Position numbers and translations under genes: made by a program. A DNA stretch of 6,302 bases. Source: Deltaproteobacteria bacterium. Lineage in GTDB: Bacteria; Bdellovibrionota_C; UBA2361; SZUA-149; JADYYL01. The first letter of the stretch is position 1. Every line of letters begins with the position of its first letter. The notes under the pieces were generated by a model. The model ran no database searches. It saw nothing but the letters and a program-made list of their open reading frames with translations, and was not told where the DNA came from. Positions 1 through 6,035 of this stretch are shown one piece after another. Location: the NCBI GenBank assembly GCA_020853655.1, contig JADYYL010000044.1, positions 1 through 6,302 on the forward strand. Reading direction: 5' to 3'.

Positions 1-2550
1 AGCGTCGACCCGTTGCTCACCCATTCGACGCGGGCGCGGTTCGTGTAGGTGCCGTTCGGCTTTGACGGTTGTGCCTGAGGACGAACAGTTACGGCAAACG
101 ACTCCGTCGCGGCGTCGGATGTGTTGAAGTTCGTCACCGTCCCGAAGTTAATGACGTAGGTGTCCGCCGCCGACTGCGTCTGATTTCCGGCAATCGTCGG
201 ATTGAGCGTGAAGCAGACGTCAGTGAGGCCGACGAAGTTGAACAGGGCAGGGTTAAGGTTAGAGCAGTTGTTTTCGATCGCCGGAAACGTGAAGCTTGCA
301 GACGAAAGATCAACGAAGAAATCACCCGCTGGATTTCCGGTCGACGAATCGATCTCGCGAAGCGAGAACGTCGATGCCGTTCCCTCTGGAATAGTCACCG
401 TCAAGAGGAAGTCCACCTGTTCGCCAGGACGCAGGTTTTTATCGCTCGTTACGGCGTCTGAAGAGGTGCCGTTCTGGTAAGCCTTTGCGATTGAGAAGCT
501 CTTGACCGTTGCTACCGCGGTATCGCTTTCTGGCGAGTATGTCGGTCCTCCAGCGACCGACGCGTAAGTCACAATCGCTTGATTCGTGATCGTCCCGCCG
601 AGAGGGGCGGCGTTGGTGACGACGACCTCATATGTCACCGTACACGTAGATGCCTCGTTAATCGTGACATCAGTGAACGTGAGTGTTGTGAGGTTGCTCG
701 CTGAACTATCAAGTGCACCGGTATTACAACCAGCGCCATTGACCGAGAGGTTATAACCTCCCCCAGCGCGTTGAAGTCCGGTCGGAAGAACATCGGTCAG
801 CGTGACATCTTCTGCGATCTCGGATCCATCGTTAACGATTGTGACTTGATAACGGAGCGTGGATCCTGCGTCGACGCCGGTAAAGTTCCCGGCGGATACA
901 GAGCCATCACCGGAAACGACTGCCGATGCGACCTTAGTGATCGCGAGATGCGGACTATCGGTCTCGAGCGCAGCTGCAGCTGCCGCGCTCGTCACGACCG
1001 CCGAGCCGGCACTGTTTCCGTGCTGGGCGAAGAGCACGTTCACCAAGGCGAGATCATCCGCCATCGGTTCATTCGTCGCCGTGACGGTGAAGAGGAATTC
1101 AATAGTTTCAGTCGCGCTCCCTCCGCCGTCCTCGACGAGAGAGGAGAGATCTATATCAATTGAGTTCGAGGTTTTCTGTCCCGAGAGAGAGATTGCCGGA
1201 GTGAGAGAACTCGAGGTTGTAAACTTCCAGTGACCCGCGAGTGGAGCTGTGTCCGCTTGAGCGTCTTGTGTGTATGTGAGTGTTGCCGGAGACGTGCCAG
1301 GCGTCAGTACCGCGCCGGGGTCAGTCGAACGAAAGATCGGAGTCGGAAGGAAGTCGGTGACTTCAAAGTCTTCAAGATCTCCGGTGGGAATCGGGATCGT
1401 GATCTTGTAGGTCAACGTATCGCCTTGCGAAACCTCGATCGGTGCACCCGGAGCAACGCCGTTGTGGAACGCGACTATCTTGGTCACTGTCTGAAGCGGC
1501 TGGACGGTCACGGACTCCGACGCCGGCGCACTCTCGCGATTGATCTCGCCCAGAACCTGAAAGTCGAACGTTCCAGTATTGCTTAGCACGTCGCCACCGT
1601 CGACGACCGTCGTGTTGCCGCCTCCACCTGGCGCAGTATTGTACTGTTCGTCGATTGTCGTCTGGTAGGTAATGATTACCTCTGATGACACTCCTGCACT
1701 GAGCGCATCCGCGCCAGTGAGTGTCCCGTCACGATTGAAGACACCGGCGTCCGCAAGTGCTCCTGACAGGTCGAGTGTGACCGCCCGCGCGCCAGCGACT
1801 TCCGCTGGAACCACAAGATATCCGCCGAGCGCCGCTTGGTTTCGCGTGAGATCGCTTGCCCCTTCGATCACGCGAACCGAGTAGCTGCCTCCAACGTAAG
1901 TCTGGCCGTCTTCGATCGTGTCGCTGAATTGAAGATCGTCGAATGAGAAATAATCTGAGATCCGTGCCTTGACGGTCCACGTGAGCGTGTCACCGGGAGA
2001 GTTCCCAACCGGCCCAGCGTCCGCGACGACGACGCTCTTGCTCGACGTCAGCGAAGGCTGTTGGATGGTCACGACATCGCTCGCATTGAGCGGGGTAGCG
2101 CCGAAGTTATACGCCGCGTTAACAGTGTTCGTGGTCGAGGTGGTGTTCCCGGTTTCGGGGTCGATCACGGGCGACGCAGGGTTGTTCAACGTAAACTCTT
2201 GAACATACCCGCCATACGCCATCGTGATGTCGTTTCCGGCGATGCCGAGTCGTGATGCGTAGGTCAGCGTGAAGCTTCCTCCTCCATTTACGTTTGGCGT
2301 GAAGACGCAAGAGGTCGGCGCAGGCGTAACAGCCGCACCTCCACCACCGCAGTTTGAAGGATAGGTGGTGACGACGATCGTTGCGGGGATGGTGTCAGTG
2401 AACACGAGGCTTGTGACGGTCGCTCCCGTCGCGACATCCGCTGTGATCGTATAGGTGCGCGGATGAGTCGGACCGGTGGAAACGTATGACGCAGGCGACT
2501 CTTGTTTGTCGACGACGAGAACGATTGGTGTGACTACTGTCGATTGCAGC
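1..2550 (-). repeat. Array of at least five tandem DUF11 / isopeptide-type Ig modules encoded within the surface-protein gene
   Basis: Five divergent copies of one module are recognisable by a recurring order: a short strand ending in Lys, then a strand of the type T-L-x-Y-x-V-T, then a (T/S)-D-x-(L/I)-P-like turn. The lysines are at residues 220, 376, 562, 744 and 894, giving spacings of 156, 186, 182 and 150 residues. Turn motifs include FTDTIP in copy 1, FSDTIEDG in copy 2, VTDFLP in copy 3 and TLTDVLP in copy 4. Copy 4 also carries a Cys pair (C813, C841) that could form a disulfide. The copies are diverged in sequence, so this is an old domain array rather than a recent DNA repeat. Copy 5 is the last one seen before the edge, and more may follow. 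Confidence 0.8.
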
Positions 2551-3164
2551 GCCTGGCAAAGTGTGTCGACTCCTCCGGCACCACAAGCACCTCGTGTTCC
2601 GTTTGCTATCGCGCCGAGAGCAAATATGCCGCGCGCCCTGACAGTGGCAGCCCCACCGACGGCAGCACTGGCCGTCATGGTCGCGGGCACATCGACCGTG
2701 ACCGCAGGTTGGCCGGGAGAGATGGTCCCGGTTGGCACCGTCATGAACATCACGGTCTCATTCACCAAGTAATCCACCGACTCGCCGGTGACAGGGTTCA
2801 CGCAGGATCCCGCAGGACTTGCCGGACCTCCGCAATGCGTCAAGCTGGCAAGGGCCCCGGGCGGATTCTCGACAGAGATCGCGGCTCGACACGCTGCGTC
2901 GCACTCGAACGCCGCAGGAAGCCGAACTTCGATCATCGGGTAGTAACCGATATCTGCAGCAGTTCCACTCGTGTTGCTAAACGCAAGTGTGAGAGGAACC
3001 GGATCGTTCAAGAGCGGCGAGCTTGGGGCGGAGAGAGTGACTTGGGGAACGGGAGCAGCGAGCGCTTGCCCCGGGATGACGAAGAGCGCAAGGAACAAGG
3101 TTGCGATTCCAAACCATCTGGAAGAGAAGAGAACGCCTTTTCGCTTTTCGCCACGATTTCGCAT
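1..3164 (-). CDS. Large secreted surface protein with tandem DUF11-like Ig modules (partial, C-terminus beyond left edge)
   Basis: Reading the minus strand from the ATG at 3164 gives 1054 codons with no stop before the window edge. Residues 1-36 are a classical signal peptide: a basic start (MRNRGEKRK), a hydrophobic core around 18-31, and an A-L-A cleavage site before A37. Residues about 37-205 form a cysteine-containing N-terminal beta-rich segment. After it come at least five Ig-like modules, each opening with a strand that ends in lysine (K220, K376, K562, K744, K894). The module at about 738-869 is the clearest DUF11 copy, with LAITK, a Y-Q-V-T-I-V-N-D strand, TLTDVLPTG and a closing ITNQAIVTYAS. 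The protein is rich in Thr, Ser, Val, Gly and Asp and poor in Lys. Family knowledge: such modules build long stalks or filaments outside the cell, often stabilised by Lys-Asn/Asp isopeptide bonds. An adhesin or envelope role is inference. The anchoring mode is unknown because the C-terminus is missing. The start is supported by AGGGGG seven bases upstream. Confidence 0.93.
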   Translation of the reverse strand, partial: MRNRGEKRKGVLFSSRWFGIATLFLALFVIPGQALAAPVPQVTLSAPSSPLLNDPVPLTLAFSNTSGTAADIGYYPMIEVRLPAAFECDAACRAAISVENPPGALASLTHCGGPASPAGSCVNPVTGESVDYLVNETVMFMTVPTGTISPGQPAVTVDVPATMTASAAVGGAATVRARGIFALGAIANGTRGACGAGGVDTLCQALQSTVVTPIVLVVDKQESPASYVSTGPTHPRTYTITADVATGATVTSLVFTDTIPATIVVTTYPSNCGGGGAAVTPAPTSCVFTPNVNGGGSFTLTYASRLGIAGNDITMAYGGYVQEFTLNNPASPVIDPETGNTTSTTNTVNAAYNFGATPLNASDVVTIQQPSLTSSKSVVVADAGPVGNSPGDTLTWTVKARISDYFSFDDLQFSDTIEDGQTYVGGSYSVRVIEGASDLTRNQAALGGYLVVPAEVAGARAVTLDLSGALADAGVFNRDGTLTGADALSAGVSSEVIITYQTTIDEQYNTAPGGGGNTTVVDGGDVLSNTGTFDFQVLGEINRESAPASESVTVQPLQTVTKIVAFHNGVAPGAPIEVSQGDTLTYKITIPIPTGDLEDFEVTDFLPTPIFRSTDPGAVLTPGTSPATLTYTQDAQADTAPLAGHWKFTTSSSLTPAISLSGQKTSNSIDIDLSSLVEDGGGSATETIEFLFTVTATNEPMADDLALVNVLFAQHGNSAGSAVVTSAAAAAALETDSPHLAITKVASAVVSGDGSVSAGNFTGVDAGSTLRYQVTIVNDGSEIAEDVTLTDVLPTGLQRAGGGYNLSVNGAGCNTGALDSSASNLTTLTFTDVTINEASTCTVTYEVVVTNAAPLGGTITNQAIVTYASVAGGPTYSPESDTAVATVKSFSIAKAYQNGTSSDAVTSDKNLRPGEQVDFLLTVTIPEGTASTFSLREIDSSTGNPAGDFFVDLSSASFTFPAIENNCSNLNPALFNFVGLTDVCFTLNPTIAGNQTQSAADTYVINFGTVTNFNTSDAATESFAVTVRPQAQPSKPNGTYTNRARVEWVSNGST

Positions 3165-3171
3165 CTCTCTA

Positions 3172-3177
3172 CCCCCT
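3172..3177 (-). promoter_or_regulatory. Ribosome binding site of the surface-protein gene
   Basis: On the minus strand AGGGGG lies seven bases before the ATG at 3164. It is a one-base variant of AGGAGG at ideal spacing. It fixes the start, which also places the signal peptide exactly at the N-terminus. Confidence 0.75.
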
Positions 3178-3207
3178 AGGACTGATAACCTCGACCAGGC
3201 ACTCCTC

Positions 3208-3228
3208 GTCCGTGCACTGCGCACGGAC
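3208..3228 (-). promoter_or_regulatory. Perfect 8-bp inverted repeat in the leader of the surface-protein gene
   Basis: GTCCGTGC and GCACGGAC flank a five-base loop, centred about 55 bases upstream of the start codon. There is no T-run on the minus-strand side, so it does not look like a terminator. It could be an operator for a dimeric regulator or a hairpin in the 5' untranslated RNA; the sequence does not decide between them. I could not find a convincing -35/-10 pair next to it. Confidence 0.4.
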
Positions 3229-3606
3229 CAACCAGCGCCTCTCCCATCGGCGTCCATTGCGAATATCTCAATGGCGTTCGCGAAAGCGCCCAAGGGCCAG
3301 GAAGCAAAGGAGAAAATGACAGTCGAGATCAACTCAAGTTTTACTCACCCGGCCATTGCAGTGGACGACGAGAATGACCTGCAACAATCTAGCCTAGTCT
3401 AAAGGGTTCGCATCCGAGAAAGTTCTTCGTGACTTTTGCAGAAGATTGAGGTTCCGAGCACCCACCTGCGAAGTTTTGGGTCTCGATGTGTCTGATATGC
3501 GACCGTAAGAAAGCGGATTGAGATGAGTCTCGTTCATGCGCTCGAAGCTCGATCGGATCGGCTCGCTGACATTTTCCTATGATGAGGAAGTCTCGGTAGA
3601 GACGAA

Positions 3607-3663
3607 GGACGGTCGCCCGATTCTTCTCGGGCCGTCCGCCCCTTTTCCCAGGGGTTCGGGGCG
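3607..3663 (-). other. Compact double hairpin in the intergenic region (possible structured RNA)
   Basis: Two stable stems stand side by side. In the first, GGACGG (3607-3612) plus CCCGA (3616-3620) pair with TCGGG (3627-3631) plus CCGTCC (3632-3637), giving 11 base pairs with a three-base bulge and a six-base loop. In the second, CGCCCC (3637-3642) can pair with GGGGCG (3658-3663); an alternative uses CCCC (3639-3642) with GGGG (3651-3654). They share a boundary base. Neither is followed by a clear T-run, so they are not good intrinsic terminators. The strand is uncertain, because the stems form on either one. I list the minus strand because both neighbouring genes are transcribed that way. 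Confidence 0.4.
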
Positions 3664-3874
3664 AACGTGCTCGCAAATCTCGAAGTTCTCCAGGTGCAAG
3701 AACGGCAAGTGCTTTGGAGGATCTGCCTGAGATCCATGTAGCGAAACGGCGCGCGGTTTCGAGAGAGCGCGCAGAGGCGCCGTGGAGAAGTGCGGACGGA
3801 GATGAGCGGCGCGAACTTCCCGGCAGCACATATTTGTTCAGAGGCGAAAAGGGAAAGCTTCCGTAGAGTCTCCC

Positions 3875-3926
3875 AAAAAAGTGCTTCTACAAAGGCGAAG
3901 GGTTCGGAAGCGCCGAACAGAGCACT
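3875..3926 (-). terminator. Second, branched terminator-like structure downstream of the 629-aa gene
   Basis: On the minus strand AGTGCT (3926-3921) pairs with AGCACT (3885-3880), and the T-run 3880-3875 follows directly. Inside the loop a second hairpin forms from GTTCGG and CCGAAC (3902-3907 with 3913-3918). The closing stem is only six pairs and the enclosed region is long, so this is weaker than the primary hairpin. It sits about 75-120 bases past the stop codon and may be a backup terminator. Confidence 0.4.
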
Positions 3927-3957
3927 GCTTGTAAGTCATGTCGTTAGAACAAAGTGA

Positions 3958-3988
3958 GATGGACCGGCAACGTTCCGGCCGGTCCATC
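3958..3988 (-). terminator. Primary transcription terminator of the 629-aa gene
   Basis: This is a perfect 11-bp, GC-rich inverted repeat: GATGGACCGGC at 3958-3968 and its complement at 3978-3988, with a nine-base loop. It begins nine bases after the stop codon. The sequence after it on the minus strand (CTCACTTTGTTCT) is only moderately T-rich, so termination may be imperfect. On the other strand there is no long T-run, and no gene ends there. Confidence 0.7.
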
Positions 3989-3996
3989 CTTTAACC

Positions 3997-5886
3997 TCAG
4001 CGCCGTGTTTGTGTTACCGGCGCTTCCGTGAAGTGCGGTCGCTCGTCCCATGAGGCCATGCACACTCGCGCGACCACGGTGAAGTATGGCACGAGGACGG
4101 ACTCCGCGAACTCGAGAGTCTTCGCGGGGTCGGCGTTCAGTGCAGCAGCGATCGATGCATGCTGACTTGCATGAACGGGAGAAACGAGCGGTTGGAGGAA
4201 CTCCAGGAGATTCCTCGCATCGAGAGTGTACTCCTTTCCTTTTGCCGGATAGACCGACGCCCGTTCGAGCATCCACATGGCAACCGTTCGAGATCCGATC
4301 TCATCCAGAGCCAGTCGATACTCGGCCGCCCCACTGCTCGGCGATGTATCCCCGAGTGCACGAAACTGCTGCTGCGTGAAGAGGACCATCTGCTTCGCTG
4401 ACTCGGGAGAGAGAAATTCGCCAAAGAACGTCATCGCGAAGTCCTCTGTTCGCCAGTAGGTCGAAGGCACGATACCGAGGCCTTCGGCGAACCGGTCGAT
4501 GGTGAACACGTAGGAGCAGATCAATGAACCGAATTGCCCCCACCAGCATGGGACGTAGTCGCCGAAATCGAGCGGCAGCCAGTCCCACGTGAGGTTTGCC
4601 GCGAAATCCCATTCCAGCGGCACCGTGAGCCCGGCGTCGAGAGTCGCGCGAATGTTCTTCCCTGACTGGCGCATTGCCCGTTGGAGCATCGCGACCGTCT
4701 CTTCATACGGATCACTTCCATGCCCACGCTCGGTCGTCACGACCATCGAGATTCGCGACTTCGTGATCTCCAGGCGTTCGGCTGGCGGTGAGTACACATC
4801 GAAATTCCAGAGCACTGACTTGACGCGCAGAGTGGAGATCGGAGTGATCCACGCCTCGCACGGCACGCAGAGCTCATCGACGATCATCGACGTCAGTCCC
4901 AACTTCCGCCGTTCATCTGGCGAAATGAGCTTGGCCGTCGCCACCGGGACGCGACCGGTTTGAGCGCCCGCAGCGACGAGCTTGCGGTGGTTGCTTACGG
5001 AGAGCGCTCCGCGAACGTAGCCGCCCTCAGGGGCCCGGGCATCCGGGCCGTGCGGGACATCGAGAAAGATCCCCGGGCGTCCCGCGTAGCACTCGCGTTG
5101 TCCGAACCAGAGTCGTGGGATCAGCCGGGCATCGGACCCCAACAGCACGACGTCGTCCGGATGCGAGAGAACCGGTTCGCCGTTGACAGTCTCGAGGCTG
5201 TGCAACACGTAACGTCGGACACCGCCGCCCTTGAACTGCCAAGCATACGGCGTTCCAGGCCGGTAGTCCTCGAGGCCCAACGCGGCTCGAGATGGGATCA
5301 GCACGCTCCGTCCTGGCATTTGCAGCGCGAGGTAGCGCAGCTCTGCGCCAGTCGGAGAGCGCAGAATTTCGAGCCCGAGTTGTTGGAGTTCCGCCCAGGA
5401 GAGACTGCGGCCGTCGATGTAGATCTCCCCGCTGAGCGGGACGATCACTTTTCCGTCCGGCCGAGGGTTGAACAGGTTGAAGTTGGCACCGAGGTGTTCC
5501 TCGAGACCAACCTGCGGAGGACAGGCAACCAGCCGGACCGAAGTGGTCAGGAAGTTGTTATCGAGATCTCCCACTGGATGGAAGCGTCCGTCGACCCCCA
5601 GCACGAGGCCGCACACCCCGCGCTGGGCGAATTCGAGCACCTCTCTTGACGAGGCGATGCTGTACTCCGCACGGAACGGCAGTGCTTTGTGAAGCGTGGC
5701 GGGAACCGGCTGAACAGCGTTCTCCACTGTGAATTGAGTGTTCGTGGCTGAGAGGACCTCCACGGTCTCCGGGAGAATCGCGGCGCGTGCCCCGGATTTG
5801 AGGGTCGTCATTTTTGCTCCAAGCTCGGTGATGCTTGCCGGAGCGCTCGCGTGGAGCTGGATGTTCAATCGATCGAGAGAATACAT
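3997..5886 (-). CDS. Hypothetical protein, 629 aa, no recognised family
   Basis: This long open frame has ordinary amino-acid composition and is followed by a terminator, so it is a real gene. I do not recognise the family. There is no signal peptide and no obvious membrane segment, so a cytoplasmic protein is likely. Visible landmarks, numbered from the chosen ATG, are: an N-terminal stretch with mixed alpha/beta character; a central segment with Gly/Pro-rich turns (around WFGQREC and DVPHGPDARAPEGGYVRG); a CxxC pair at C340 and C343 within ELCVPCEAW; a Trp/aromatic-rich core at about 425-465 (WDW, then CWWGQFG); and a helical C-terminal region. The start is debatable. GTG at 5952 has no ribosome binding site and its extra codons run through hairpins. 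ATG at 5886 has AGGGA ten bases upstream and is my choice. ATG at 5811 has GGAG five bases upstream and is a serious alternative, giving 604 aa. No function is proposed. Confidence 0.85.
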   Translation of the reverse strand: MYSLDRLNIQLHASAPASITELGAKMTTLKSGARAAILPETVEVLSATNTQFTVENAVQPVPATLHKALPFRAEYSIASSREVLEFAQRGVCGLVLGVDGRFHPVGDLDNNFLTTSVRLVACPPQVGLEEHLGANFNLFNPRPDGKVIVPLSGEIYIDGRSLSWAELQQLGLEILRSPTGAELRYLALQMPGRSVLIPSRAALGLEDYRPGTPYAWQFKGGGVRRYVLHSLETVNGEPVLSHPDDVVLLGSDARLIPRLWFGQRECYAGRPGIFLDVPHGPDARAPEGGYVRGALSVSNHRKLVAAGAQTGRVPVATAKLISPDERRKLGLTSMIVDELCVPCEAWITPISTLRVKSVLWNFDVYSPPAERLEITKSRISMVVTTERGHGSDPYEETVAMLQRAMRQSGKNIRATLDAGLTVPLEWDFAANLTWDWLPLDFGDYVPCWWGQFGSLICSYVFTIDRFAEGLGIVPSTYWRTEDFAMTFFGEFLSPESAKQMVLFTQQQFRALGDTSPSSGAAEYRLALDEIGSRTVAMWMLERASVYPAKGKEYTLDARNLLEFLQPLVSPVHASQHASIAAALNADPAKTLEFAESVLVPYFTVVARVCMASWDERPHFTEAPVTQTRR

Positions 5887-5896
5887 GGAGCTTTCG

Positions 5897-5901
5897 TCCC
5901 T
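5897..5901 (-). promoter_or_regulatory. Probable ribosome binding site of the 629-aa gene
   Basis: AGGGA lies ten bases before the ATG at 5886 and directly after the T-run of the leader hairpin. It is a moderate match at slightly long spacing. A competing GGAG at 5817-5820 precedes the internal ATG at 5811. Confidence 0.5.
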
Positions 5902-5904
5902 AAG

Positions 5905-5932
5905 AAAAAACCTTTGATCGACATGATCAAAG
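5905..5932 (-). terminator. Hairpin with T6 run just upstream of the start codon (probable attenuator or small-RNA terminator)
   Basis: CTTTGATC (5912-5919) and GATCAAAG (5925-5932) form a perfect 8-bp stem around a five-base loop. On the minus strand one G and then six T residues (5910-5905), followed by CTT, come straight after the stem. This is the standard layout of an intrinsic terminator. It lies only 19 bases before the start codon of the 629-aa gene and is oriented to stop transcription entering that gene. It could attenuate the gene's own leader transcript, or end a separate short RNA begun near 6020. The stem is AT-rich, so its strength is uncertain. Confidence 0.55.
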
Positions 5933-5935
5933 CAA

Positions 5936-5951
5936 TGCGCTGAAGAGCGCA
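5936..5951 (-). other. Tight hairpin in the leader of the 629-aa gene
   Basis: TGCGCT (5936-5941) and AGCGCA (5946-5951) make a perfect 6-bp stem closed by a tetraloop that reads CTTC on the minus strand. It stands four bases from the T-run hairpin, so the two could stack or compete with alternative pairings in a leader RNA. Confidence 0.45.
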
Positions 5952-5956
5952 CGCGA

Positions 5957-5969
5957 GGGTTCGAGACCC
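5957..5969 (+). other. tRNA T-arm-like element (B-box match) without the rest of a tRNA
   Basis: On the plus strand GGTTCGAGACC (5958-5968) fits the tRNA T-arm consensus GGTTCGANNCC exactly, as GGG / TTCGAGA / CCC. The two outer pairs of a normal five-pair T-stem are not intact: there is an A-A mismatch and then a G-T pair. Upstream, where a D-arm and a proper anticodon arm with T33 should be, there are only the two simple hairpins, and no acceptor stem can be paired. It is therefore not a working tRNA. It could be a tRNA remnant, an attachment-site scar, or simply the first hairpin of the minus-strand leader. Confidence 0.4.
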
Positions 5970-6026
5970 ATTGGTTCTACTCGGGACGAAAATGAAAGAT
6001 GCGGGGGGCCGCGCGAAGGAGGCGGA

Positions 6027-6035
6027 ACTATACCA
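6027..6035 (-). promoter_or_regulatory. Candidate extended -10 promoter for the 629-aa gene
   Basis: The minus strand reads TGGTATAGT, an extended -10 box with five of six matches to TATAAT. No good -35 is present at 17 bases, which is tolerable for extended -10 promoters. Transcription would begin near 6020, leaving a leader of about 135 bases that includes the T-arm-like element, the tetraloop hairpin and the T-run hairpin. Confidence 0.4.

Larger units (their letters stand above)
3165..3957. other. Long intergenic stretch with no convincing gene
   Basis: About 790 bases separate the surface-protein start from the terminator of the 629-aa gene. Several open frames of 60-146 codons cross it on both strands. 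They overlap one another, lack good ribosome binding sites and read as Ser/Arg-rich low-information translations. I take the region to be regulatory or non-coding, or possibly a decayed gene. It carries the 8-bp inverted repeat at 3208-3228, the double hairpin at 3607-3663 and the second terminator-like structure at 3875-3926. A shorter, weaker inverted repeat (TTGCAG...CTGCAA, 3356-3384) is also present. Confidence 0.55.

Noticed and set aside
1..3164. Defence system, toxin-antitoxin or mobile-element content
   Set aside because: No nuclease, helicase, transposase, integrase or toxin motif is visible in either gene, and no terminal inverted repeats or target duplications were found in the window.
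2502..3179. Plus-strand frame of 225 codons opposite the surface-protein gene
   Set aside because: It is antisense to a continuous 1054-codon frame with a signal peptide and domain matches. Its Arg/Gly/His-rich translation is typical of a shadow frame.
3300..3420. A c-di-GMP or other known riboswitch upstream of the surface-protein gene
   Set aside because: I looked for known conserved cores on the minus strand and found no convincing match and no terminator or sequestering stem next to the ribosome binding site.
3389..3829. Minus-strand frame of 146 codons in the intergenic gap
   Set aside because: It is Ser/Arg-rich and low in information, has no clear ribosome binding site, overlaps other equally long frames and crosses the double hairpin. 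It looks like chance openness in GC-rich DNA.
4960..5649. Plus-strand frame of 229 codons opposite the 629-aa gene
   Set aside because: It is the antisense shadow of a better coding frame, with many Arg/Glu/Ala codons produced by the opposite strand and no ribosome binding site or neighbour support.
5912..5990. A complete tRNA gene on the plus strand
   Set aside because: Only the T-loop fits. The candidate anticodon arm would have a six-base loop or lack T33, there is no D-arm, and no acceptor stem pairs with the sequence after the T-arm.
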